DNA of 64,000 nucleotides from positions 1,454,456 to 1,518,455 of the forward strand of contig NZ_JACHNP010000001.1 of NCBI RefSeq assembly GCF_014206815.1. Reading direction: 5' to 3'. Numbering within the stretch: the stretch's first letter is position 1; each line of letters starts with the position of its first letter. Below the pieces are notes generated by a model. It did no database searches. It worked only from the letters and a program-made list of their open reading frames with translations, and had not been told where the DNA came from. The translations under genes were made by a program, and so were the position numbers. This DNA is from Xanthomonas sp. F10. Its GTDB lineage: Bacteria; Pseudomonadota; Gammaproteobacteria; Xanthomonadales; Xanthomonadaceae. This document shows positions 27,136 to 35,346 of this stretch, one piece after another.

Positions 27136-29274
27136 ATGCGCCACCCCACCAGCGCCGCCTATGCCACCCCCTCGCGTATCCGCGAAGGGCGTCCCTTTCC
27201 GCGCGGCGCCGTGTTTGACGGACAGGGCACCAACTTCGCCCTGTTTTCGGCGCACGCCACCCGCGTGGAGCTGTGCCTGTTCGACGAGGCCGGAACCGAG
27301 ACGCGCCTGGACCTGCCCGAATACACCAACGAAATCTGGCATGGCTACCTGCCCGACGTGAAGCCCGGTCAGCGCTACGGCTATCGCGTGCATGGCCCCT
27401 ACGCCCCCAGCGAAGGCCACCGCTTCAATCCCAACAAGCTGCTGCTCGATCCCTATGCCCGCGAACTCGAGGGCGACCTGATCTGGGCCGACGAACTGTA
27501 CGGCTACACCGTCGGCCACCCGGACGGCGACCTGAGCTTCGACGAGCGCGACAGCGCCCCGTTCATGCCCAAGTGCGTGGTGGTCGAGGACACCTACGAT
27601 TGGGAAGACGACCAGCGCCTGCTGACGCCGTGGAACCAGACCCTGGTCTACGAGACCCACGTGCGCGGCTACACCATGCGCCACCCTCAGGTGCCGGACG
27701 AGTTGCGCGGCACCTGCGCCGGGCTGGCGCAGGAACCGGTGCTGCGCTACATCAAGGAACTGGGCGTCAGCGCCGTGGAGTTGCTGCCGGTCCATGCCTA
27801 CCTCGACGACCAGCACCTGCTCGACAAGGACCTGCGCAACTACTGGGGCTACAACACCCTCGGCTTCTTCGCGATCAAGTCGCGCTACCTCGCCAGCGGC
27901 CACCGCGACGAGTTCCGCGACATGGTCAAGGCCATGCACCGCCAGGGCCTGGAGGTGATCCTGGACGTGGTCTACAACCACACCGCCGAGGGCAGCGAAC
28001 TGGGCCCCACCCTGTCCTTCCGTGGCATCGACAACGCCAGCTACTACCGCCTGGCCGAGGACAAGCGCTACTACATCAACGACACCGGCACCGGCAACAC
28101 GCTCAACCTGAGCAACTCGCGGGTGATCCAGTTCGTCAACGATTCGCTGCGCTACTGGGCCGGCGAAATGCACGTGGACGGCTTCCGCTTCGACCTGGCC
28201 ACCATCCTCGGCCGTGAGCCCACCGGCTTCGACCAGCGCGGCGGCTTCCTCGACGCCTGCAACCAGGATCCACTGCTGTCGCAGGTCAAGCTGATCGCCG
28301 AACCCTGGGACTGCGGCCCCGGCGGCTACCAGGTCGGCCACTTCCCGCCGGGCTGGTCGGAGTGGAACGACAAGTTCCGCGACAACGCCCGCGCGTTCTG
28401 GAAGGGCGACGACGGCAAGCTCGCCGAATTCGCCACCCGCTTCACCGGCTCGGCCGACCTGTTCGACCGGCGCGGGCGGCGCCCGTGGGCCTCGGTGAAC
28501 TTCATCACCGCGCACGACGGGTTCACCCTGCACGACCTGGTCAGCTACAACGGCAAGCACAACGACGCCAACGGCGAGGACAATCGCGACGGCTCCGATC
28601 ACGACAGCTCCTGCAATTACGGCGTAGAGGGTGAGACCGACGACGCCGGCATCCTGCAACTGCGCGAGCGGCAGATGAAGAACCTGCTGGCGACGCTGCT
28701 GCTGTCGCAAGGCACGCCGATGCTGCTGGCCGGCGACGAACGCGCGCAGACCCAGGGCGGCAACAACAACACCTATTGCCAGGACAACGAGATCACCTGG
28801 ATCGACTGGGAACGCGACCCGAGCGAGGGTCGCCTGACCGCGTTCGTGAAAGCGCTGACCGCGCTGCGCCGGCGCTACCCGATCCTCACCCGCGGGCGCT
28901 TCCTCAACGGCCAGTACAACGAGGAAGCAGGCGTACGCGATCTCACCTGGCTCAATCCCGGCGGCACCGAGATGGACGAGGCGCACTGGACCGACGCCGG
29001 CGCGCGTTCGGTCGGCCTGCTGCTGGAAGGCAAGGCGCAGACCTCCGGCGTCAAGGAGCTGGCCAACGACCACACCTTGCTGATCGTCATCAATGCCTAC
29101 CACGAGGGAGTGAGCTTCGTGCTGCCCTCCTCGGAAGAGGAAACGCATTGGAAGCTGGTGCTGTCCACCGACGACGCGCTGCAGGTCGACAGCATGCCGG
29201 CCGGTGCCAGCGAGTTCCTGGCTCCGCCGCGCAGCGTCAGCGTGTTCGAGTGTCAGGCGCCTGCGCCGGCGTGA
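27136..29274 (+). CDS. glgX: Glycogen debranching enzyme GlgX
   Basis: 712-aa GH13 isoamylase-type debranching enzyme acting on alpha-1,6 branches of glycogen or limit dextrins. The N-terminal CBM48 domain spans about residues 15-110. The catalytic barrel carries nucleophile Asp353 (GFRFDLA), acid/base Glu389 (IAEPWDCG) and Asp461 (TAHDGF). The start is ATG 27136 with GAGAG 7 bases upstream; ATG 27115, seven codons earlier, is possible but has no SD. No other glg genes are adjacent. A stem-loop follows at 29312. Confidence 0.94.
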   Translation: MRHPTSAAYATPSRIREGRPFPRGAVFDGQGTNFALFSAHATRVELCLFDEAGTETRLDLPEYTNEIWHGYLPDVKPGQRYGYRVHGPYAPSEGHRFNPNKLLLDPYARELEGDLIWADELYGYTVGHPDGDLSFDERDSAPFMPKCVVVEDTYDWEDDQRLLTPWNQTLVYETHVRGYTMRHPQVPDELRGTCAGLAQEPVLRYIKELGVSAVELLPVHAYLDDQHLLDKDLRNYWGYNTLGFFAIKSRYLASGHRDEFRDMVKAMHRQGLEVILDVVYNHTAEGSELGPTLSFRGIDNASYYRLAEDKRYYINDTGTGNTLNLSNSRVIQFVNDSLRYWAGEMHVDGFRFDLATILGREPTGFDQRGGFLDACNQDPLLSQVKLIAEPWDCGPGGYQVGHFPPGWSEWNDKFRDNARAFWKGDDGKLAEFATRFTGSADLFDRRGRRPWASVNFITAHDGFTLHDLVSYNGKHNDANGEDNRDGSDHDSSCNYGVEGETDDAGILQLRERQMKNLLATLLLSQGTPMLLAGDERAQTQGGNNNTYCQDNEITWIDWERDPSEGRLTAFVKALTALRRRYPILTRGRFLNGQYNEEAGVRDLTWLNPGGTEMDEAHWTDAGARSVGLLLEGKAQTSGVKELANDHTLLIVINAYHEGVSFVLPSSEEETHWKLVLSTDDALQVDSMPAGASEFLAPPRSVSVFECQAPAPA

Positions 29275-29903
29275 TCCCACGCCGCGTTGCGCACTGACAG
29301 CTTTTCGCCCTTCGCCGCCAGCATGCGATGCTGGCGGCGAGCGTGTCTGTGCACATGACCGACAGCACGGCAGCACGGCTGACGCCTCGCCGCGTAGACC
29401 TCAGTGTCAGCTGCGCTGTCGACGGGCGCAGCATGGACTGCATGCGCAGGTCCGCTCTATGCGTGCGCGCGACTGCCAATGTGAATCGTTGCCTGGTCTT
29501 GCCCACGACTCGTCTCGCGGAGCGCAATGCAGTCATCCCGCCTCGCGAGAATTGCGGCGGTGCGTGGTAGCGCCGCGCTCGAACCCGGTCACTTGCGTGC
29601 CGAACCCGCCACATCCGGCAAGCGCCAGCCGCGTCTGATTCGAAAGACGCCTCGCACCGAAACCACGATGCAGCACCCGCTGCTGACGGCGAAGAACTGC
29701 TGAAAGAGCGCGCTCGGTTTTCAGCATCTCTCTGCACGGCACGGATGCCGGCGCTGCCACGCCGCTGCGCCAGTGACACGACATCGCGTCGCGCTACCAC
29801 AGCGCCGCCGCAGTGCAGGTGCAATTGGCCCGCATGGCCTTTGGCACAGTGCTGGAGGACGTAAGCTCGTTACGCTGAGCGCCCACCCGCTTCCCCATCC
29901 GGC
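29275..29903. other. Gene-free region after glgX
   Basis: About 630 bases, less GC-rich than the flanking genes. All frames give short, low-quality translations rich in Arg, Ser and Cys. Apart from the hairpin at 29312-29340, nothing is recognised. It marks the left edge of the gene-poor stretch that runs to 34.8 kb. Confidence 0.5.
29312..29340. terminator. Hairpin after glgX
   Basis: Perfect 13-base stem TCGCCGCCAGCAT with a 3-base loop, 38 bases after the glgX stop. It has no T-run on either strand, so it may only be a 3' stabilising or Rho-linked structure. Confidence 0.5.
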
Positions 29904-30593
29904 ATGCGCGACTCGACTCAACACAGCACCTTCCCGCCAGCTAACGGCATCGCCGTCATGCGCCACCCGTTGCTGCGCATCGCGCTGAGCGCCGCAATTC
30001 TCGCGCTGGCGTCCTACCCATGGCTGCCGTTTCCCTGGCGGATGCCGGTGGTCGGCCTGCTCGGTCTCGCCCTGGTGTGGCTCGAGACGCGCTCGCCCGC
30101 GGCCTGCGGTGTCGCGCGCCCTCGCCTGCTGTCCGTGATCGGCTGGACGGCCCTGCTGGTGCTGCTGACCGTCGGCTTCATCACGCCGGTGCTGCAACCG
30201 CTGATCGATGCCATCACCGGGCACAAGACCGACTACAGCGCCTACGGCGCACTCAAGGGCAACGTCCAGGCCACGACCCACTTGATCGGCGCGGCATGGC
30301 TGAGCGCGGCACTCGGCGAAGAACTGGTGTTCCGCGCCTTCCTCATGCACCAGCTCGATGCCCTGTTCGGGCGGCTGCGCGGCGGCCGCTGGATCGCCGC
30401 ACTGGCCGGCGGCGTGGTGTTCGGCCTGATGCACGCCGCGCAAGGCGCCTCCGGCATCCTGCTGACAGGCGTGGTCGGCATGATGTTCGGGTATGCCTAT
30501 CTGCGTTCCCGGCGCAACCTGTGGGCGATGATCCTCGCGCACGGCCTGATCGACACCTGGGGCGTGACCACCCTGTATCTCGGCTGGTACTGA
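29904..30593 (+). CDS. CPBP-family intramembrane metalloprotease
   Basis: 229-aa membrane protein with about six hydrophobic segments and the three CPBP (CAAX protease/bacteriocin-processing) motifs: EELVFR (Glu139, Glu140, Arg144), FGLMH (His177) and HGLID (His213, Asp217). Members cleave peptides within the membrane; in bacteria roles range from bacteriocin self-immunity to unknown. The start is uncertain: ATG 29904 or ATG 29958 (which would remove 18 non-hydrophobic residues); neither has a clear SD. It is isolated, with gaps on both sides. Confidence 0.82.
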   Translation: MRDSTQHSTFPPANGIAVMRHPLLRIALSAAILALASYPWLPFPWRMPVVGLLGLALVWLETRSPAACGVARPRLLSVIGWTALLVLLTVGFITPVLQPLIDAITGHKTDYSAYGALKGNVQATTHLIGAAWLSAALGEELVFRAFLMHQLDALFGRLRGGRWIAALAGGVVFGLMHAAQGASGILLTGVVGMMFGYAYLRSRRNLWAMILAHGLIDTWGVTTLYLGWY

Positions 30594-30894
30594 CGCAGCG
30601 CAGGCGCAGACGCAGGCCGCCGATCGGCCTGCCGATGCTGACGAACGGCTCCGCTCGTAGCTGGAGGACGGAAGATCGCGCCGCTATCCCTGTGCCCTCC
30701 GGCGCAAGACCCTAAGCACTCCCGTACGAGGAATGCGCCATGACGCGTTTGATGAATAGCACAGGCGTCAGCGCGCAACCCGTCCGCCGCCTAAATGGCG
30801 CGCGCGCATCGGCTCGATTTTCACTCGGGCGCTACCGGCCGGCGCTCAGTTTGGCTGATGCCCACTTGAGGGCATCCCTACTGCGGAGTCAACG
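30594..30894. other. Intergenic leader of the CsbD gene
   Basis: 300 bases with no credible gene. A 75-codon open frame from 30740 overlaps the CsbD gene in another phase and is arginine-rich. It contains the inverted repeat described at 30857-30876 and presumably the promoter of the stress-type CsbD gene. Confidence 0.45.
30857..30876. promoter_or_regulatory. Inverted repeat in the CsbD leader
   Basis: GATGCCC-N6-GGGCATC, ending 18 bases before the CsbD start and just upstream of its SD (GGAG). It could be an operator or an mRNA hairpin near the ribosome site; not tested. Confidence 0.4.
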
Positions 30895-31065
30895 ATGGAC
30901 AAGAATCGCACCGAAGGCGCCAAGAACCAGATCAAGGGCACCGTCAAGGAAGTCGCCGGCAAGGTGACCGGCAACAAGATGAAGGAAGTCGAAGGCAAGA
31001 TGCAGAAGAACGCCGGCAAGGTACAGAGCGAAGTCGGCAAGGCGCGCGACCACGCGCGTGGCTGA
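30895..31065 (+). CDS. CsbD-like stress protein
   Basis: 56-aa highly charged protein of the CsbD family (MDKNRTEGAKNQIKGTVKEV at the N-terminus, repeated AGKVxGN / EGKMQKNAGKVQ units, Lys and Gly rich). CsbD proteins are abundant, probably unstructured general-stress proteins of unknown mechanism. ATG 30895 has GGAG 6 bases upstream. A hairpin follows 15 bases after the stop. The gene is clearly coding despite its size: its sequence matches the family along its whole length. Confidence 0.92.
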   Translation: MDKNRTEGAKNQIKGTVKEVAGKVTGNKMKEVEGKMQKNAGKVQSEVGKARDHARG

Positions 31066-31680
31066 GTTCCAGGCCTTGGTGCTCCCCTGCCGTGCATGGC
31101 TGGGGAGCTTCTGCTAGCGGCGTCAGCTTGCCGACTCTCTGGTTTGCCGATTTGCTCTGCGCATTGGACTCTCTGGATTTGCTCAGGCCTCTAGGGCAAT
31201 TGGCGAATCGACCGACGTATCGAACATTGCCGCCATGCAATCAGCTATGCCGTCACACCAGTCGGTCGGCGACGCGCATGGCGAGCAAACACCAGGACAC
31301 CGGCTTCCAAGCTGGTGGATCGCGTCCACAACGACCTGGTGCACTGCGCACTCAACTAGGTCCGCAAGCAGCCCAACTGCACCACCAATCGAGTTCGCAC
31401 GAAGATCGTCACGGCGACAGTTCGCGCCGGAACTGCATGCTGCACGCCCGTCCACGCGCAGCGGCGTCACTCCAGGTGCAGACGTACGCCGCAGTGCCAC
31501 ACGCAGTGGCGTCCCATGACATCACTCAGGAGTCGCCGCTGACGTGGGAGCAACTGCGAGACGTGGCAGTGCTCGCGATCGCCTCCACGATGGACGACAC
31601 CATGTCATCCGCCGCGCGTTGCCTGGCCTGAGCCGGCAACCCGATAATGTTCGGCAGCTTGTCCGAACACAAATCTACCG
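31066..31680. other. Gene-free region with possible decayed coding sequence
   Basis: 615 bases. After the CsbD terminator, one plus-strand frame reads protein-like (KLVDRVHNDLVHCALN) from about 31309 until an in-frame stop near 31367, and another frame reads protein-like (TYAAVPHAVASHDITQESPL) around 31485-31545. No single frame is open throughout, so this is either noise or a broken gene. Confidence 0.35.
31081..31108 (+). terminator. Hairpin after the CsbD gene
   Basis: Stem GCTCCCC...GGGGAGC with an inner GCC/GGC extension and a T-T mismatch, starting 15 bases after the stop and followed by TTCT. The weak T-run makes it a probable rather than certain terminator. Confidence 0.6.
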
Positions 31681-32277
31681 ATGATGCTCCTCGCCTCAAT
31701 CAAACAATCGATCGCCATCACCGCCTCACCCAGAGGCGCAACACGTTTGCTCTTTTTACTACTTACTGCCACCCAGGCTGGCATGACTGCGGCGGCAGCA
31801 ACGGGTGCAGCACCCGCCGAAATAACGGCCAATGATTTCACCGTGGAAATCAACAGCCATCCTTTCTCCCTCGGTGAAAACTGGAGCGATCAGGTCAGGA
31901 AGCAGGCGGGCAGCCAGATCAGCGAAAGCTTCGTGGGAGATGTGCCGGCCGGGGACACCAGCTACAAGTACTACCAGCACCGATATGCCGGCTTTGAAAT
32001 CTACACTGCGAACTTATTCTGGCAGATAGAGCAGCGCGACATTGACAGCTACATGATTGCGCAGATCACCATCAGTGCGCCCGCGGTCAAAACAGCCAGG
32101 GGTGTCACGGTAGGCGACACGCAGAGTGTGCTGATCGGCAAGTATGGCCCAGGCACGGCAGATGACAGAGACGATCAGCACTGGCGGTATTATGAAGCCG
32201 GCAACAAACGCATCTCTTTTCAGCTTGAACATGGAAACATCAGCCACATCATGATGACCCTCGACCCGGGCAGCTGA
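31681..32277 (+). CDS. Unrecognised exported protein
   Basis: 198-aa protein of unknown function. A signal-peptide-like hydrophobic segment (LLFLLLTATQAGMTAAAA) ends near residue 40. The mature part contains VTVGDTQSVLIGKYGPG, reminiscent of the recurrent GVxxGDSxxxVxxxYG motif of small secreted or lipoprotein families, but I cannot name a family. Codon usage is visibly less GC-rich at third positions than in the surrounding genome, suggesting acquired DNA. Two ATGs lie at 31681 and 31684 and no SD is evident, so the start is uncertain. There is no operon partner. Confidence 0.68.
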   Translation: MMLLASIKQSIAITASPRGATRLLFLLLTATQAGMTAAAATGAAPAEITANDFTVEINSHPFSLGENWSDQVRKQAGSQISESFVGDVPAGDTSYKYYQHRYAGFEIYTANLFWQIEQRDIDSYMIAQITISAPAVKTARGVTVGDTQSVLIGKYGPGTADDRDDQHWRYYEAGNKRISFQLEHGNISHIMMTLDPGS

Positions 32278-32886
32278 AAGCAAGCGCATGTGATGCGGCA
32301 CGCAGGATCACATCAATACCCGCTGCCAATGCCACCGAACCGGCTTTTTTTCGCCACGCTTGCAACACCTACTCAGACGCAGCGACGATTCGCCGCCCAA
32401 GCGACGCCTCCAAGACGCGTCACTGCCGTCCATCTCGTCGAAGGTGACGTGAGCGACCCAACCTTGATGCGACTCCACTGCGCACGATCACGGCAAGCCC
32501 GCTGAAGTACGCAAATGCGCGGCCGGCGGCGCAACAGGGACGTTGAGACTTGAACCAGCCAGGCGGGCGCGGTCGCATGTCGCGCCGGTGCTGCGCGTTA
32601 TGGCCTTGCAGCCGAAATGCACTCGCCGCTCGGCCGGAACGCGCAACGAGTGGAGCAGACGCCACCCTCGCCACGGTCGAAGGAGTGCGCCACACCAATG
32701 AAAGCTCCAGGCGAGCCTCCAGGGCGACCAAGGAGCACACGCGCAGAAGGCGCTCGCTTGCCGCGAGCGCCATCCGGCTTCGGCCTGGCTACAAGCCCCT
32801 CGACCCGAGAACGTACCGCTGCACGGTGAGGCGTCTTCCCAAGAGAAGCCCCGATACGGCCATTCTCCAACCGCCCTTGGCGTTGG
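32278..32886. other. Gene-free region
   Basis: About 610 bases between the unrecognised exported protein and the convergent membrane protein gene. Short open frames in several phases are arginine/serine-rich and unlike proteins. No RNA gene or structured repeat is recognised. Confidence 0.45.
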
Positions 32887-33348
32887 TTATGCCTTGCGAG
32901 CGAGATGCAGGAAGTACCCCGCCCCCACCAATGCGAGCAGCCCGAAGATGATCCCGTTTTTGCCGTTTTCGCGCCGCGCTTGCAGCGCTTGGTCCGGCGT
33001 CACAACCACGCGATCGCCCAGCCGCAATCCCCACACTTCGCGCTCGCCGTCTTCTTCGGAAAAGGTGACGCGCACCGGTGCTCCTGCCCTGATCTCATTC
33101 CACAGAGGATCGATACCTGGAAGGATGCTGGAATACTTGAATTCGTCACCCGCGGGTGCCACGGTAAAGTTGACGCTTTGCAACCTTGACTTGCTATGCG
33201 ATGCGTGGACCGAGCCCACCGTCCCACTCGACTCGAGCAGCCTGTCCGGCACAGCCGATGGTCGGCTCAAGAAGGTGACCACGCTGGCAACTGTCATGCC
33301 AAAGCAGAGCACCGCGATGATGATGAAACGAATCTTGTGTGATTGCAT
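32887..33348 (-). CDS. Unrecognised two-helix membrane protein
   Basis: 153-aa protein with an N-terminal transmembrane helix (IRFIIIAVLCFGMTVASVV) and a C-terminal one (GIIFGLLALVGAGYFLHLA). Between them is a soluble part of about 90 residues (RLQSVNFTVAPAGDEFKYSSI, VRVTFSEEDG), resembling DUF3592-type architecture but not confidently matching it. ATG 33348 is the first in-frame Met. Both flanks are non-coding. Function is unknown; it is less GC-rich than core genes. Confidence 0.68.
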   Translation of the reverse strand: MQSHKIRFIIIAVLCFGMTVASVVTFLSRPSAVPDRLLESSGTVGSVHASHSKSRLQSVNFTVAPAGDEFKYSSILPGIDPLWNEIRAGAPVRVTFSEEDGEREVWGLRLGDRVVVTPDQALQARRENGKNGIIFGLLALVGAGYFLHLARKA

Positions 33349-34019
33349 CCGGATACCAGAGTAGGAAAGAAACGCCGCCAGTCTGCGGCGTGCACATTCT
33401 TAGGAGAGCGGCCGCATTGGTCAATGCGAAGTTGCCTGCTCGATCGCACACGGCCGTCTTCATCGCGTGCCTGCCGAAGGTGCGCTGTCATCAGGCCTAG
33501 CTGGAACGACCGAATGAACTTCATGCAAGCAGCACCATGGAAACTCAGTGCAACACGCGCTCTCTTTTCGCGAGGAGATGGCCATGGGCCGCAACGGTGA
33601 GTCCACGCATGCTCTTGCTGACCCGAGATGAGCGTTCGTCGTTACTCACCTAGTCAATCAAGAGAAAGCCCATGAGGATTGCCGCGCGCAGTGATAGGCC
33701 ATCACGCGCTTGCGGTCGAACACGCTCTGTTCTGGCAAAGTCTTGCAGCATGTCCAGGTATCGATGGCACTGAACTGCTGTCACTGGAACATCTGCAGAA
33801 AAAGTCGAGCGCTTGTGCGCCACGCATAGAGCAGCACATGCGTGTGATGGAGCGCGATCCACCGCGTCGCGCCGTTCTTCAACTGCGCGAGATATCCGGG
33901 CCGAAGATGCGCTAGATCGGACCACAGTTGAGCACATGCTGCAGGGGCTCCTTACCCACTGCTTTTGCGCTGCCAGCCCAGGACGCGTGCAGAGAAGCCG
34001 CCTCGCAGGTAGTGGTGCG

Positions 34020-34211
34020 CTTTGCATGCCTTCAATGCGCTTCGTGCACGCGAGAGCCCGGCACCGATGCAGGCAGGAACATGCCTCCGCGCCGTCTGGC
34101 GCAAGAACCAATGCGAGAAGTCTTTCCATGCAAGCTCGTTCGGCAACACGATCTGCTTGCCCTCATGCCAGTTGACGACGTACAGCGCTGTACCGCCCTG
34201 AGCCCGCGAGT
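34020..34211 (-). pseudogene. Possible fragment of a decayed gene
   Basis: One minus-strand frame reads GGTALYVVNWHEGKQIVLPN, then ELAWKDFSHWFLRQ, with a natural-looking mix of aliphatic, aromatic and charged residues unlike the arginine-rich noise around it. An in-frame stop lies about 40 bases before this segment (near 34225), and no start with an SD is seen. The family is not recognised. It may be a remnant of an inserted gene. Confidence 0.3.
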
Positions 34212-34781
34212 CTTATGGACGATTGTCATGGCGGGCGCCGGTCTCGGATGTTGACCAGCATCTATCGCGATGGCGGAGGTCACGCCGACCAGAGGGCCCT
34301 CGCCGATGGGCATGATGACCTTGCACGAGGGAAGCGAGGCGAACGCTAGACGAAGGCACGGGAAGCGGCACGATTGCCGCGTCGCCAGTTGCCGAAGCAG
34401 CGACCGAGCCTTGGTCTCGCCTCTCCACCGGCCCGCACAGGCTCTGCTGGTGGCTACACGCACTTGAGGTCCGCACGCGATGCCACGCCCTTCCGCCACC
34501 GCAACGATTCCTTCGCCGCCCCATGCGGCTTGTCCTGATACGGATGCGCCGTAACGGCTTGAGCGTGGGCACAGCAGACGACAAGCGGCAGCGCATGGTC
34601 GAGTGCAGCACGATCGCAGGTCGCACGGTACTGACTGCGCTGCCGCTCTCGCGTTCAAAGCGCACCTGCAGCTCAGCAGGAGCGCGCAAACAAGCGCAGT
34701 AGCGACGGTCTCGCCGCACGTCAGGGAGTGCGCGGCTCGCATGGAAGTGTCCAAGCGAGTGTCCAAGGTCGGGAAAAAGAA

Positions 34782-34814
34782 AAACGCCCACAAATCGTCG
34801 ATTTGCGGGCGTTT
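34782..34814 (-). terminator. Terminator of tRNA-Ser
   Basis: On the minus strand, a 14-base stem (AAACGCCCGCAAAT with one mismatch), loop CGACG, then TTTTTCTTTTT. It begins 9 bases after the tRNA 3' end. Confidence 0.9.
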
Positions 34815-34823
34815 CCTTGACAC

Positions 34824-34916
34824 TGGCGGAGTGAGAGGGATTCGAACCCTCGATAGAGCTTTTGACCCTATACTCCCTTAGCAGGGGAGCCCCTTCAGCC
34901 ACTCGGGCATCACTCC
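34824..34916 (-). tRNA. tRNA-Ser (anticodon GCT)
   Basis: 93-nt tRNA with the long variable arm of tRNA-Ser and encoded CCA. Acceptor stem GGAGTGA/TCACTCC, anticodon loop CTGCTAA (anticodon GCT), T loop TTCGAAT. It lies 81 bases downstream of csrA on the same strand, the same order alaS-csrA-tRNA-Ser(GCT) as in E. coli. Its 3' end faces the gene-poor region. Confidence 0.97.
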
Positions 34917-34997
34917 GGATTTATGCGCTGCGGATATTCCGCGACCGGGCGCGAAGAATACCGGGTTGTGGGGGCTCAGGTAAACCCTTTTGACGCA

Positions 34998-35210
34998 TCA
35001 ATCGGCAGATTGATCGCCGTGACCGCCGCCGTGCGAGTTCGGCTCGTCGCCGCGCTGGATGCGCTGGTAGATCTCTTCGCGATGCACCGCCACGTCCTTC
35101 GGCGCGGTGATGCCGATGCGCACTTGATTGCCCTTGACCCCAAGCACCGTCACGGTGACCGAATCGCCGATCATCAAGGTTTCGCCTACCCGGCGAGTCA
35201 GGATCAACAT
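34998..35210 (-). CDS. csrA: Carbon storage regulator CsrA (RsmA)
   Basis: 70-aa RNA-binding dimer that binds GGA motifs in mRNA leaders and controls virulence, motility and storage metabolism post-transcriptionally. The N-terminus [31 protein letters not shown] and the RNA-contact segment [16 protein letters not shown] are canonical. A C-terminal extension rich in Gly/His/Asp ([12 protein letters not shown]) is longer than in E. coli, as seen in Xanthomonas RsmA. ATG 35210 has GGAGA 9 bases upstream. It lies 136 bases downstream of alaS. Confidence 0.97.
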   Translation of the reverse strand: MLILTRRVGETLMIGDSVTVTVLGVKGNQVRIGITAPKDVAVHREEIYQRIQRGDEPNSHGGGHGDQSAD

Positions 35211-35346
35211 TGTTTGAATTCTCCAGGGAACCGGTGGGTCTCACCGGCACGGCGCCCGCGCTGCGGCACGCCCCATAATGAAAGGGAAAAGAGGGGTGAT
35301 GTTACGGGAAGCCGCGCCTTGCCAGCAAGGCACGCGGCTCGGGTGT

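Larger units (their letters stand above)
33349..34823. other. Long gene-free, apparently decayed region
   Basis: Nearly 1.5 kb without a convincing gene, less GC-rich than the core genome. Several medium open frames exist on both strands but have poor composition and conflict with one another. A minus-strand stretch around 34020-34210 reads like a protein fragment (see the pseudogene entry). The right end holds the terminator and 3' end of tRNA-Ser. Confidence 0.5.

Noticed and set aside
29633-29640. GATTCGAA as a possible attachment-site copy of the tRNA T-loop
   Set aside because: Only eight bases match the tRNA-Ser 3' region, which is expected by chance.
30740-30967. 75-codon open frame with an SD-like GAGGA upstream of the CsbD gene
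   Set aside because: Its second half overlaps the CsbD gene in another phase and is Arg-rich; the CsbD frame matches its family throughout.
34032-34823. Minus-strand open frame of about 260 codons ending near the pseudogene fragment
   Set aside because: It starts in the tRNA-Ser terminator, is rich in Cys, Arg and Ser, and conflicts in phase with the more protein-like segment at 34020-34211.
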